A stretch of DNA of 64,000 bases from positions 1 through 64,000 of the forward strand of contig PJFB01000008.1 in the NCBI GenBank assembly GCA_003574895.1. Direction: 5' to 3'. Below the pieces are notes generated by a model. The model ran no database searches. It was not told where the DNA came from and saw nothing but the letters and a program-made list of their open reading frames with translations. Shown here piece by piece: positions 1 through 8,559 of this stretch. Position 1 is the stretch's first letter; each line of letters opens with the position of its first letter. Origin of the DNA: Geobacter sp. (GTDB taxonomy: Bacteria > Desulfobacterota > Desulfuromonadia > Geobacterales > Pseudopelobacteraceae). Position numbers and translations under genes: made by a program.

Positions 1-87
1 AGAAAGGTGGCTGGTTACGATCCGGTTACCCAAAGTACGGTGATCTTTACCGACAAGGTCAAGGTAACCGTCACCAAGGCGCAGTAG
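1..87 (+). CDS. 3' end of an unrecognised gene (partial)
   Basis: The first 28 codons of the window are open in frame 1 and end at TAG 85-87. The tail reads as a beta-rich, threonine and valine-rich stretch (for example TVIFTDKVKVTVT) with no catalytic motif. Too little is present to name the protein; an exported or envelope protein would fit the composition but this is a guess. It is convergent with mtgA and separated from it by a strong hairpin. Confidence 0.5.
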   Translation, partial: RKVAGYDPVTQSTVIFTDKVKVTVTKAQ

Positions 88-97
88 TCAAAACCCA

Positions 98-137
98 CAA
101 AAAAACGCTGCCACCGATCAAAACGTCGGTGGCAGCG
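98..137 (-). terminator. Rho-independent terminator of the glnD-xerD-mtgA unit
   Basis: A perfect 12-bp stem (CGCTGCCACCGA at 106-117 pairs with 126-137) has an 8-nt loop. Read on the minus strand it is followed by a run of seven T (A-run at 99-105). It lies about 75 nt past the mtgA stop. The stem may also slow transcription arriving from the plus-strand gene that ends at 87. Confidence 0.85.
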
Positions 138-211
138 CGCAATTTGGAGAACAGCCGGAGGCCATTGGATCCTGGCTGACAACCGGCCAGCCAGTAATCA
201 CCGCCCCAGGC

Positions 212-1045
212 TCACCGAAAAATTCCCAACAAATTCTTGAAGAATCTCCGCACCTTCCCCGATAAACTCTGATCAACCTTCTTTTGCATGCCGCTGATAT
301 TCGGTGTTTCAGCCATGGCCTGATGATATTCCACCTCGGTCAGCACCCCGTTCTCCCGCAAGAGCCCCAACAACATGTCGGAGCGCTTCAGGACCCGATC
401 CAGGTGCCGGTAGGGGTTGTAGACCTTCTGCGGGCCAGGCAGCATGGCGGCGAGAAAGGCGCATTCCCTGGGAGTAAGGGCACTGGCCGGCTTATCGAAA
501 TAGTAGTGGGCCCCATGGCCGATCCCGTACACCATCGGTCCCAATTCGACAATATTCAGATACAGCTCCAGGATTCTACCCTTGGTCAGTTCCTGTTCCA
601 TTCGCTTGGCAAGATAGATTTCCTCAATCTTGCGGGTCACGGTCTTTTCCCGGGTGAGGAAAAGGTTTTTGGCTGTCTGTTGGGTGATGGTAGAGGCCCC
701 GCGTGCAAAGCGCTTCTTCTCCAGGTCGTATTTGATGGCATCCTTGATCGCTCTTACGTCGATCCCCTCGTGACGATAGAAGTTGGCATCCTCGGCCACG
801 ATGACCGCCCACTCCATCTCCGATGGGATATCGGCCGATGGCGTCCACCAGTGGTTCCGGGGTCCCACGACGTAGGGGTGGAGCTTCCCCTGCCAGTCTT
901 TCACCTGGATGGTAAGGTTCATCTTGCGGTCAACAAGCGATGCCACCGACGGCAGGCGGTAAAGCGCTAAGCCTATGTAGACGGCATACAGGGCAATGGC
1001 GCCCAGCACAATTACCGCCAGCCATTTCACTACTTTCAATGACAC
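212..1045 (-). CDS. mtgA: Monofunctional biosynthetic peptidoglycan transglycosylase
   Basis: Polymerises lipid II into glycan strands at the outer face of the inner membrane. The 277-residue protein has one N-terminal membrane segment (about residues 8-29) followed by a GT51 domain. The GT51 signature is clear: EDANFYRHEG around residues 85-94 with the catalytic glutamate at 85, then GASTITQQ at 117-124 and RKIEEIYLA. There is no transpeptidase domain, so this is MtgA rather than a bifunctional class A PBP; length is normal for MtgA. It is the last gene of a minus-strand unit, 54 nt after xerD, and is followed by a strong terminator. Confidence 0.95.
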   Translation of the reverse strand: MSLKVVKWLAVIVLGAIALYAVYIGLALYRLPSVASLVDRKMNLTIQVKDWQGKLHPYVVGPRNHWWTPSADIPSEMEWAVIVAEDANFYRHEGIDVRAIKDAIKYDLEKKRFARGASTITQQTAKNLFLTREKTVTRKIEEIYLAKRMEQELTKGRILELYLNIVELGPMVYGIGHGAHYYFDKPASALTPRECAFLAAMLPGPQKVYNPYRHLDRVLKRSDMLLGLLRENGVLTEVEYHQAMAETPNISGMQKKVDQSLSGKVRRFFKNLLGIFR

Positions 1046-1099
1046 CTCACATGAATGGGTTCGTTTTCCGAAAGACAGGCCCGGAATAAGCGCTTTGTA

Positions 1100-1987
1100 T
1101 CATCCCCTGGGGTGGATCTCCCGGTGCAGGCGCTTCAGGCGTTCACGGGTAACATGCGTGTAAATCTGCGTGGTGGAAAGGTCGGCGTGTCCCAGCATGA
1201 TCTGCACACTGCGCAGATCGGCGCCGTTTTCCAGCAGGTGGGTGGCAAAGGAGTGACGCAGGGTGTGGGGGGAGACGTTCTTGCGGATGCCGGCCAATAG
1301 CACCCGTTTTTTGATGATGTTCCAGAAGGCCTGGCGGCTCATGGCTGCCCCCAGACGGGACAGGAACAGGTAAGGATTCCGGTTCTGCGGGTCGTGCCGA
1401 TAACGCACCCCTTCCAAGTAAGCGGTAACCTTGCCGCGGGCAGACTCGCCGACCGGCACCAGCCGCTCCTTATTCCCCTTGCCCACGGTCATCAGGTAAC
1501 CAACGTCCAGGTTAACCTCCCGCAGCTTGAGATTGACCAGCTCCGAAACCCTGAGCCCGGTGGCATAGAGCAATTCCAGCATGGCCAGGTCGCGCACGCT
1601 CTCCTTTGCCGCCCCGTTGCAGGCGCTGAACAAGGCGTCCACCTCCGATGAAGTCAGGAATTCGGGCAACTTGTTAAGGGTGCGGGGCGCCTCGATAATA
1701 GCGGCCGGATTGAGCTCGGCATAGTTTTCCACCATCAGGAAGCGGTGGAACATGCGAATGGCCGATAGACAGCGCGCTCGGCTGCGCGGTCCGACACCAT
1801 TGTCTTTGAGCACGTTCAGAAATGCGGTGATGTCGGTGGTCTTGACTTCTGCAGGCTTGTTGCAGCCCTGCTTTTCAAGAAACTCAAGGTAGCGGGCCAG
1901 GTCACGGCTGTAGGCCTCCTGAGTGTTGCGAGAGAGTCCCTTTTCCACGGCCAGATAGCTTATGAAGAGGTCCAGGTAGTCGTTCAT
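1100..1987 (-). CDS. xerD: Site-specific tyrosine recombinase XerD
   Basis: Resolves chromosome dimers at dif with XerC and FtsK. The 295-residue protein has the SAM-like core-binding domain (about 1-105) and the catalytic domain. All catalytic residues are visible: R146 (TGLRVSEL), K170 (GKGNKER), H241 and R244 (HTLRHSF), H267 (LGHADLSTTQ) and the nucleophile Y276. The N-terminus, the RQAFW..IKK segment and the C-terminal IYTHVTRERL..LH resemble XerD more than XerC. It follows the VF530 gene by 46 nt in the same unit as glnD. An XerC/XerH-like identity is less likely but cannot be excluded without the second recombinase. Confidence 0.9.
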   Translation of the reverse strand: MNDYLDLFISYLAVEKGLSRNTQEAYSRDLARYLEFLEKQGCNKPAEVKTTDITAFLNVLKDNGVGPRSRARCLSAIRMFHRFLMVENYAELNPAAIIEAPRTLNKLPEFLTSSEVDALFSACNGAAKESVRDLAMLELLYATGLRVSELVNLKLREVNLDVGYLMTVGKGNKERLVPVGESARGKVTAYLEGVRYRHDPQNRNPYLFLSRLGAAMSRQAFWNIIKKRVLLAGIRKNVSPHTLRHSFATHLLENGADLRSVQIMLGHADLSTTQIYTHVTRERLKRLHREIHPRG

Positions 1988-2033
1988 GGATAGTTAAGCT
2001 CGTCAGAAGCAGCCATCAGACAGATAGAAATCC

Positions 2034-2276
2034 TCATTCTCCCAGCTTCCATCTCAGATACAACTCCTCCACCTTGTCCCTGGCCCATGGGGTTCTCCGC
2101 AGGAACTTCAGGCTGGAGGCAACACTAGGGTCATGGGTGAAACAACGGATATCGATACGTCTACCCATCTCTTCCCAGCCATAGTGCTCCGCCAGTTCGG
2201 TAACGATCATCTTCAAGGTGACGCCATGCAAAATATCCACGGATGATTGGCCGGTCATTTCAGACCCACTCATCAA
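2034..2276 (-). CDS. VF530 family (DUF2132) small DNA-binding-like protein
   Basis: An 80-residue protein with the hallmark core of the VF530/DUF2132 family: [26 protein letters not shown], and [13 protein letters not shown]. Known members form a small helical fold proposed to bind DNA, but their function is not established. The start overlaps the end of glnD by 17 nt, so the two are probably translationally coupled. An internal Met at residue 7 is an alternative start. The position between glnD and xerD is not explained by a known pathway. Confidence 0.85.
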   Translation of the reverse strand: MMSGSEMTGQSSVDILHGVTLKMIVTELAEHYGWEEMGRRIDIRCFTHDPSVASSLKFLRRTPWARDKVEELYLRWKLGE

Positions 2277-4971
2277 TGGCCTTGGTCATGTAAGCCTTGA
2301 TCTCCGCCAGTTTTTCCTCTTCCATGATCTTTTGGCCGAAGATGTCGCGCACATAAAAGACGTCCGCCACCTGGTCAACCTTGGTGGAAATCTTGGACAC
2401 GCCGATGTAGAGGCCCAACTGCGTCAGGGAGCTGGTAATCAGGTAAAGAAGCCCTACCTTGTCGTGGGTGTAGATATCGATAACCGTATAATCCTCGGAC
2501 ACCTCGTTGTCGAATTCCACCTTGGTAGGGAAGCGCGGTGCCGGGCGGGAGGTCAGCAATGACGGCCGCTGCCGCTTTTCAACCAGTTCGGCAACATTGA
2601 CCTCGCCATGGAGGACACGGCGCATGTCGGCCTGCACCTTCTGCCAGCGCTGTTCGTCGGTAATGACAAGTCCCTGGGGCGAATTCACCTGGAGAATATC
2701 CAGAACCTTGCCGTTGCGACTGGTATTTATTTGAGCCCCCAGGATGTTCACCCCGTTGGCAGCCATGACGCCAGTGATGCGCGAGAACAGCCCCGGCATG
2801 TCCAGTGCACAGATGGTGAACTCCGAATAACCGTTCTCCTGCACATGGACAACCTTCATCAGGATGTCGGCCTCACCCAGACCGAGCAGCATCCTGGCGT
2901 GACCGGTGATAAGCGGCAGATTGTTGGAAAGCAGGAGCCGGACCGGCATTGCCTTGAGTTCCTCGCGGACCTGGGCCGTAGGGAACTCGTCCTCAAGCAT
3001 TTCCGTAGCCTTCTTGATGACCGCCTTGACCCGCTCGCTGCTGGCTTCCAGGTGGAATTCGCCCCGCTCCAGTACGCTGAACGACTTTTCATACAACTCC
3101 TGAAAGAGGAGCGCCTTCCAACTGGTCCAAACATCGGAACCGACAGCCCGCACATCGGCCACCGTCAGCAAAAAGAGCATCTTCAGGTTCTCGCTGGTCT
3201 CCATCTGGCGGGCAAACTGAACCACCATTTTTTCATCATGGAGATCGCGGCGTTGGGATATATGGGCAAACAGCAGGTGCTGCCGCACCAAAAACACCAG
3301 GCGCTCGCCGTCCTCCTTGGAAAGCCCCATCCGACGGGCAATGGTGGGAATCATGGCTGCGCCTTTTTCGGCATGGCCGCCCCCCTCCCCTTTGCCGATG
3401 TCATGGAACAGCACCGCCAGGATCAGCAGCTCCCGCTTGCCGATCTGGGCCGCTATCTCACAGGGGAATGGGAGCACATCCTTCAATTGGCCGTTCAGCA
3501 TCTTTTCAGCCTGATCGACCGCGAACAGGGTATGAATATCCACTGTGTAGATGTGGTACAGGTCGTGCTGTACCTTGCAGTAGATATGCTCCAGTTCCGG
3601 GATGAAGCGGTTGAGAAACTCCAGGTGATGCATCTGGGTCAGGGTTTCCGCAACATCCTTGGCTGAGCGCAGGATGTTCATGAACGACTGGTTCACCTCG
3701 CGATTACGGCGGAACTTGTCGTTTATCAAGTGGAGATTGCGGCGGATCACCCCCTTGACGCGGACATTCAGGCCGACGCCATGCTTCTGGGCCAGCTCGA
3801 ATGCCCTCATCAATACAGCAGGGTTTTTGTCCACAACCGACTCATCCGGGATGATCAATTCCCCCTTCAGGACATAACAACCATCTCCCACCGGACGCCG
3901 GACAAAATAGCCCAGAATCTTCAACGCCCCCTCTTCGCGCCAAATACAGCGGGACACCATGCTGGAGGTAAAATGTTCGACCCGGTTGGCATGGCGGTAG
4001 TAATCCCTCATAAAATCTTCCACCGCCAGCACCCGCCCACGATTTTTATAGCCGAAGAACGCTGCCAGATGGACCTGGGCATCAAAGGTCAACTGGTCGT
4101 TCTTGCGGCCGCTGAAATAATGCAGTTCATTGCGGATGCGCCAGAGAAAGTCGAGTGCGGCATCGTAGGTATCCAACTCCTCCTCGCTCAGGACACCCTT
4201 GATGATCAGTTCCTTGGGACTGGTGAACTTATATTTGACCCGGGCCGCCCACATGGCGGTCTGCAGGTCGCGCAAGCCACCCTCCCCTTCCTTCAGGTTC
4301 GGCTCCAGCAGGTAGACGGTGGCGCCGTACTTTTCGCGGCGCGTCTTCATGTCGGCCAGTTTTTCCTTGATGAACTTGTCACTGGATTTTGTCAGGATCT
4401 GGGTAAATATCACCTTGTGCAGAGTATTGTATAGAGGCCGGCTGCCGGACAGGAAGCGGGCATCCATCAAGGCGGTCTTGACCGTGCCGTCTGCAGCTGC
4501 CATCTCTATGCAGTCCTGGATGATCCGCACCGAATACCCCACATCCAGGCGCATGTCCCACAGAAAATAGAGCAGTTTCTGAGCGATATCCTCCACCTTT
4601 GCCTTTTCCAAGGTACCGTCGTGCAAAAACATGATGTCCACGTCAGAAAAGGGATTCAACTCGCCCCGGCCATACCCCCCCACGGCGACCAGGGTAATAT
4701 GGTCCATCAAGGCACGGCTGGGGTCAAGGTCATCAAGGATGGAAAGCAGCAGTTTGTTGATCAATTCGTCGGTCATGTCGCAAATCAGGTGCACCACGTC
4801 GGTACCCGATGCGCCGGAACTATGCACGGAGCGGATCTCCTCGCGATAATGACGCAGGAAATTCTTGCAGCCGGACAGATACAAGGTCCGTTTTTCCTCG
4901 AATCCGGCCATGCCGGCGTCACCAACCGCGTGTATATCATCGGGAAAGTAAGGGTCTATGAAAAATTGCAT
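2260..4971 (-). CDS. glnD: [Protein-PII] uridylyltransferase / uridylyl-removing enzyme
   Basis: Senses glutamine and adds or removes UMP on PII proteins, and so controls nitrogen assimilation. The 903 residues match family length (about 890). In order they contain a nucleotidyltransferase domain with [15 protein letters not shown] at 98-112, a GlnD-type linker, an HD domain ([17 protein letters not shown], near residue 520) for UMP removal, and two C-terminal ACT domains ([18 protein letters not shown] and [18 protein letters not shown]) that bind glutamine. All functional motifs look intact. It is the first visible gene of the unit running to mtgA; no PII or glnA gene lies nearby in this window. 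Confidence 0.97.
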   Translation of the reverse strand: MQFFIDPYFPDDIHAVGDAGMAGFEEKRTLYLSGCKNFLRHYREEIRSVHSSGASGTDVVHLICDMTDELINKLLLSILDDLDPSRALMDHITLVAVGGYGRGELNPFSDVDIMFLHDGTLEKAKVEDIAQKLLYFLWDMRLDVGYSVRIIQDCIEMAAADGTVKTALMDARFLSGSRPLYNTLHKVIFTQILTKSSDKFIKEKLADMKTRREKYGATVYLLEPNLKEGEGGLRDLQTAMWAARVKYKFTSPKELIIKGVLSEEELDTYDAALDFLWRIRNELHYFSGRKNDQLTFDAQVHLAAFFGYKNRGRVLAVEDFMRDYYRHANRVEHFTSSMVSRCIWREEGALKILGYFVRRPVGDGCYVLKGELIIPDESVVDKNPAVLMRAFELAQKHGVGLNVRVKGVIRRNLHLINDKFRRNREVNQSFMNILRSAKDVAETLTQMHHLEFLNRFIPELEHIYCKVQHDLYHIYTVDIHTLFAVDQAEKMLNGQLKDVLPFPCEIAAQIGKRELLILAVLFHDIGKGEGGGHAEKGAAMIPTIARRMGLSKEDGERLVFLVRQHLLFAHISQRRDLHDEKMVVQFARQMETSENLKMLFLLTVADVRAVGSDVWTSWKALLFQELYEKSFSVLERGEFHLEASSERVKAVIKKATEMLEDEFPTAQVREELKAMPVRLLLSNNLPLITGHARMLLGLGEADILMKVVHVQENGYSEFTICALDMPGLFSRITGVMAANGVNILGAQINTSRNGKVLDILQVNSPQGLVITDEQRWQKVQADMRRVLHGEVNVAELVEKRQRPSLLTSRPAPRFPTKVEFDNEVSEDYTVIDIYTHDKVGLLYLITSSLTQLGLYIGVSKISTKVDQVADVFYVRDIFGQKIMEEEKLAEIKAYMTKAIDEWV

Positions 4972-5122
4972 TGTTTCCTCGTTGTAAAAAAATAGTTCGG
5001 AACTCAGCAGACATCATTGGCGGCGGTCCGACTGGTGATTATACGGCAGGCGGCAAGGCGAGTCAAAACCAATAACAGCTGCCATGGCCGACAGCTCCCT
5101 AAAGACGATACTGATAGGTCGC

Positions 5123-5145
5123 AAAAAAAGCGGCCCGAAGGCCGC
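5123..5145 (-). terminator. Rho-independent terminator of the chemoreceptor gene
   Basis: A perfect 6-bp GC stem (GCGGCC 5130-5135 with GGCCGC 5140-5145) has a CGAA tetraloop. On the minus strand it is followed by seven T (A-run 5123-5129). It lies about 30 nt after the stop codon of the chemoreceptor gene. Confidence 0.85.
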
Positions 5146-5176
5146 CTATTGAAAAGCACTTACTTCCTTCAAACCA

Positions 5177-6826
5177 TTAAAGTTTGAATTTGCCGACCAG
5201 CAGCTTCAATTCCTCGGCCTGTCTTGCTAATTGCCCGGATGCCTTTGCCGATTCCTCCGCCCCCCGCGCTGTTGAATGGACAACTTCAGTGATCTGAAAA
5301 ATGTTGCTGGAAATTTCACTGGTAGTTGCGGTCTGTTCCTCGGCGGCAGTTGCTATCTGGTTGACTTGCATGGTTACGCTGTTGATCTGCTCCAGTATCT
5401 GTTGCAACGCCTGCCCGGAACGCTCTGCCTCAACCGTCCCGGCCTCAACCTCTCGAACCCCTTGTTCCATCGCTGTGACAGCCCCCTTGGTTTCGGTCTG
5501 AATAGTCTTGATCATCTCGCCGATTTCACGGGTAGCCTTGGTTGTGCGTTCGGCAAGCGCACGTACTTCGTCGGCGACAACAGCAAAACCTCGACCTTGT
5601 TCTCCGGCTCGCGCCGCTTCAATGGCCGCGTTGAGCGCCAGCAGATTGGTCTGATCGGCAATGTCCTCAATGGTGCCGATGATCTCGCCGATCTGGTCCG
5701 AACGGGCCCCAAGGCTTTGCACGGTCTGCGCTGTTGCACTGACCCGCTCGGCAATCCGTGCCATTACCAGTACTGTGCCATTAACCACTTCGGTGCCGGC
5801 TTGGGCGGCATTGCTTGCGCTTTGCCCGCCTTCGGCCGCAATCTGGCAATTCTGGGCGATACTGCCAGAGGTAGCCGTCATTTCCTCTCCTGCAGTGGCA
5901 ACGGTCGAGGACTGGCAAGCCACCTGCTCACTACCGGTTGCAATCTGTTCAGCGGCCGAATGAAGCTGATTTGAAGCGGCAGCAATATTTTCGGAAGAGT
6001 GGGTAACTTGAGAGACTATCTGCCGCAGATTGGCAACCATTTCCCTCATTGCCGCCAGAACACTATGTGAACCTCCCTGCACCACTACGTTAAGCGAAAG
6101 ATCTCCATCAGCAACTTTTCTTGCTATATCGGCCACATAACTGGGGTCACCGCCAAGCTGGCCGGACACGTTACGTATGATAAAGAAAAATATGGTCAGT
6201 ACCGTTGCCAGCAAGATCATCCCAATGGAAATTATGATAATTTTCGAATTATTCAGCATGGCGGAAGCATTTTTTTCCGTTTCGACATTTTGTTCAGTTG
6301 TGAGGGAAACAATTTCGTCAATGACTTTTCGATGAGCCTCGTAAGCAGGTGACAACACATCAATCAGCAGTTTGTCCGCCTGTTCATGGTTGTTTGCAAT
6401 CAATGCCGGGAAGTAGGCCTTTTCGGCAGTATCGTAAAATGTCACGGCGGGTTTGTATGAATGTTCCAAGAGAAGGGTCTTGATCTTTCCTTCAGGCAGG
6501 TCTTTGATCCAAAAGGCATGACGGTCGTCGTATTCGCCGTGGAGTTTTTTGAGCCGTTCCTGGAGCGAGGTGATTTTGGCGGCATCCCTTTCCACGTTCG
6601 CCTGCAAAACCACCAGGTAGGATTCGATTATGTATTCAGGGGGGGGAAGTATATCGGCAATCAGGTCTTTGCCGCGGACGATGTCCTGATAGATAGGGCC
6701 ATTGACCTTGATGCGCTCGGTTGAAACCCACATGGTTAATGTGAGGACGATTAAACCGAAGGCGATTATGACACAAGTTGCGATCAGTTTTGACTTCAGG
6801 CTGATTTGGGAAAGGCTGTTGTTCAT
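5177..6826 (-). CDS. Methyl-accepting chemotaxis protein
   Basis: A transmembrane chemoreceptor that signals to CheA/CheW. The 549 residues show TM1 (about 14-34), a helical periplasmic sensor of about 160 residues with a [11 protein letters not shown] segment, TM2 (about 195-218), a HAMP region starting with the GGDP motif (225-228), and a cytoplasmic signalling domain whose hairpin tip is [20 protein letters not shown] at about 389-408. The sensor resembles a four-helix bundle; the ligand is unknown. There is no C-terminal CheR-docking pentapeptide (it ends in GKFKL). The ribosome site AGGAGA precedes the ATG. No che or flagellar operon is adjacent, so it is probably an orphan receptor. Confidence 0.95.
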   Translation of the reverse strand: MNNSLSQISLKSKLIATCVIIAFGLIVLTLTMWVSTERIKVNGPIYQDIVRGKDLIADILPPPEYIIESYLVVLQANVERDAAKITSLQERLKKLHGEYDDRHAFWIKDLPEGKIKTLLLEHSYKPAVTFYDTAEKAYFPALIANNHEQADKLLIDVLSPAYEAHRKVIDEIVSLTTEQNVETEKNASAMLNNSKIIIISIGMILLATVLTIFFFIIRNVSGQLGGDPSYVADIARKVADGDLSLNVVVQGGSHSVLAAMREMVANLRQIVSQVTHSSENIAAASNQLHSAAEQIATGSEQVACQSSTVATAGEEMTATSGSIAQNCQIAAEGGQSASNAAQAGTEVVNGTVLVMARIAERVSATAQTVQSLGARSDQIGEIIGTIEDIADQTNLLALNAAIEAARAGEQGRGFAVVADEVRALAERTTKATREIGEMIKTIQTETKGAVTAMEQGVREVEAGTVEAERSGQALQQILEQINSVTMQVNQIATAAEEQTATTSEISSNIFQITEVVHSTARGAEESAKASGQLARQAEELKLLVGKFKL

Positions 6827-6948
6827 ATGGCAGTCTCCTGGCCTGTAAATTTAGGCTGAAAGACACCATTGTCCCGAACCTTGCAAAGCAACAATTTCCG
6901 AGCGCCATTGCCCGGATTAGCTTTATTCAAATAAAAATATATTATTTG

Positions 6949-6977
6949 TAAATAGCCATGTTACAGCGATGTGTCAA
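6949..6977 (-). promoter_or_regulatory. Candidate sigma-70 promoter for the chemoreceptor gene
   Basis: On the minus strand TTGACA (6972-6977) is followed after exactly 17 nt by TATTTA (6949-6954). Transcription would start near 6942 and leave a leader of about 115 nt. No sigma-28 type motif was seen, although that sigma factor often drives chemoreceptor genes. Confidence 0.45.
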
Positions 6978-7121
6978 GATAAAAACACCAATAACAGCCT
7001 TATCATTAAATTAGTAGCCCATGGTATAAAGAGAGCACAATCCAGTTTTTTCTGATCCAGCCGCTCGCGCCGAATAACCGAAATTCCAGATGCTTTATCA
7101 AGAAACCAAGCCGCCGGCCAC

Positions 7122-7149
7122 TTGACATAAACAATTATATTGGTATGTT
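7122..7149 (+). promoter_or_regulatory. Candidate sigma-70 promoter for the peroxidase gene
   Basis: TTGACA at 7122-7127 and TATGTT at 7144-7149 are separated by 16 nt, about 70 nt before the chosen start codon. The match is good but unsupported by experiment. Confidence 0.45.
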
Positions 7150-7217
7150 TTAAGACTGATAAGGTTGCCTGGACCGGAATCTCCGGTTATCGGGCCCAAA
7201 TACTCAGGAGGATTGTC

Positions 7218-8258
7218 ATGAAAAAAATGTTGATGGGTGGATTAGCGCTACTGACGATGGTATCGTCAACGGCATGGGCAAAGGAGGATATCTGGAAACA
7301 ATCTCAAGCGCTTTTCAAGCCAATCCCGGCAAAAACCCTCTCATTCAAGGGAAATCCGGCAACAGCCGCCAAAGTGGAACTGGGTAAACTGCTCTTCTTC
7401 GAGCCGCGTCTTTCCGCGTCATACCTGATCAGCTGCAATACCTGCCACAACGTGGGACTGGGCGGAATGGACATGCAGGAGACTTCCATCGGTCACGGCT
7501 GGCAGAAAGGACCGCGTAATGCGCCAACAGTCCTGAATGCCGTCTTCAACATCGCACAATTCTGGGATGGTAGGGCCAAGGATCTGGCAGACCAGGCCAA
7601 GGGACCTGTGCAAGCCTCGGTCGAGATGAACAACAAACCGGAGCGGGTAGTGGAAACACTAAAGAGCATTACTGCCTATACCCCGATGTTCAAAAAGGCG
7701 TTTCCCGGAGAAGCCGATCCGGTCACCTTCGATAACATGGCCAATGCAATCGAGGTGTTCGAGGCGACCCTGATAACCCCGGACTCACGTTTTGACAAAT
7801 ACCTGAAGGGCGACCGTAAAGCTCTGAACAGTACCGAATTGAATGGGCTGAAACTATTTGTCAACAAAGGATGTGCCGCTTGTCATGGCGGGGTGAACCT
7901 GGGGGGGACCGGCTACTATCCGTTCGGCGTTGTAAGCGCCCCGGATGCCGACATACGGCCTGACAGCGATTTGGGACGCTTCAAGGTAACCCATGCCGAC
8001 AGCGAGAAATTTTCGTTCAAGTCCCCGTCGCTACGCAATATCGTCCTGACACCGCCCTACTTCCATACAGGCAAGGTCTGGAAACTTGAACACGCGGTTT
8101 CCATCATGGGAACGGTGCAATTGGGGACCACCCTGAGTGGCGCTGAAACCGCCGAGATCGTCGCATTCCTGCACGCCCTGACCGGAAAACAACCAAAGGT
8201 CGAGTACCCGATCTTGCCGCCCAATGGAGAAAATACCCCTATTCCAATTACCAAATAA
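7218..8258 (+). CDS. Diheme cytochrome c peroxidase (CcpA/MacA family)
   Basis: A periplasmic diheme enzyme that reduces hydrogen peroxide; the Geobacter homologue MacA can also pass electrons along an extracellular respiration route. The start is ATG 7218, preceded by CAGGAGG (7205-7211); a 26-codon upstream extension lacks a ribosome site. The 346-residue product has a Sec signal peptide ending STAWA, then two c-heme sites: CNTCH and CAACH. The segment GWQKGPRNAPTVLNAVFN and the tail TGKQPKVEYPILPP are typical of the family. It resembles CcpA and MacA about equally, so I assign no symbol. It is monocistronic between a promoter candidate and a strong terminator. Confidence 0.92.
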   Translation: MKKMLMGGLALLTMVSSTAWAKEDIWKQSQALFKPIPAKTLSFKGNPATAAKVELGKLLFFEPRLSASYLISCNTCHNVGLGGMDMQETSIGHGWQKGPRNAPTVLNAVFNIAQFWDGRAKDLADQAKGPVQASVEMNNKPERVVETLKSITAYTPMFKKAFPGEADPVTFDNMANAIEVFEATLITPDSRFDKYLKGDRKALNSTELNGLKLFVNKGCAACHGGVNLGGTGYYPFGVVSAPDADIRPDSDLGRFKVTHADSEKFSFKSPSLRNIVLTPPYFHTGKVWKLEHAVSIMGTVQLGTTLSGAETAEIVAFLHALTGKQPKVEYPILPPNGENTPIPITK

Positions 8259-8265
8259 TCCATAA

Positions 8266-8309
8266 CGAGGCCGCAGGAGAATTCATCTCCTGCGGCCTCG
8301 GACTTTTTT
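8266..8309 (+). terminator. Rho-independent terminator after the peroxidase gene
   Basis: A perfect 15-bp stem (8266-8280 with 8286-8300) has a 5-nt loop ATTCA and is followed by GAC and six T (8304-8309). This is among the strongest hairpins in the window. Confidence 0.92.
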
Positions 8310-8559
8310 GCCTGTGACATTTGTTCGGACCCTCCAATATCCACCTGCCACTAACACAACGAACCCACGGAATTCATTAATTTTAAGCCCTATCCCACTC
8401 TGTCTAACTTCCGCATTTATTGCTTCGGCGCAGATGGCGTGACTGCGTTTGCCACGAGCCACTCCTATGTAATACACAAGAATTGTTGACATGTTATGTC
8501 ATGCGTATAATATAAATTAAAATTAACCAATATATAAATTCTATTCGCAGGAGGTAACC
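8310..8559. other. Intergenic region upstream of the HD-domain gene
   Basis: No convincing gene. A 69-codon minus-strand reading frame (8283-8492) resembles no family I recognise and is probably not real. The right part becomes very AT-rich and holds the promoter and palindrome listed separately. Confidence 0.5.
8486..8511 (+). promoter_or_regulatory. Promoter-like sequence with palindromic operator
   Basis: TTGACA at 8486-8491 overlaps a perfect inverted repeat TGACAT-GTT-ATGTCA (8487-8501). TATAAT follows at 8506-8511 but only 14 nt away; AATATA at 8509-8514 would give 17. A repressor dimer bound to the palindrome would cover the -35 element. The ribosome site CAGGAGG lies just before the HD gene. 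Confidence 0.45.

Larger units (their letters stand above)
6827..7217. other. Divergent intergenic region, chemoreceptor / cytochrome c peroxidase
   Basis: 391 nt of AT-rich sequence with no supportable gene. It holds the two outward-facing promoter candidates listed separately and a small hairpin (ACCGGA/TCCGGT, about 7173-7187) in the leader of the peroxidase gene. Confidence 0.6.

Noticed and set aside
284-970. Long plus-strand open frame opposite mtgA
   Set aside because: It mirrors a clear GT51 gene; its translation has no motif or sensible composition. The same applies to other long antisense frames, for example 2608-3666, 33288-34604 and 36309-37325.
1100-1987. Integron or phage integrase
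   Set aside because: Length, motifs and placement among housekeeping genes indicate XerD; no attachment sites or cassettes are near.
8283-8492. 69-codon minus-strand frame next to the HD gene
   Set aside because: It runs through the peroxidase terminator, has no family match, and its start lies in the palindrome.
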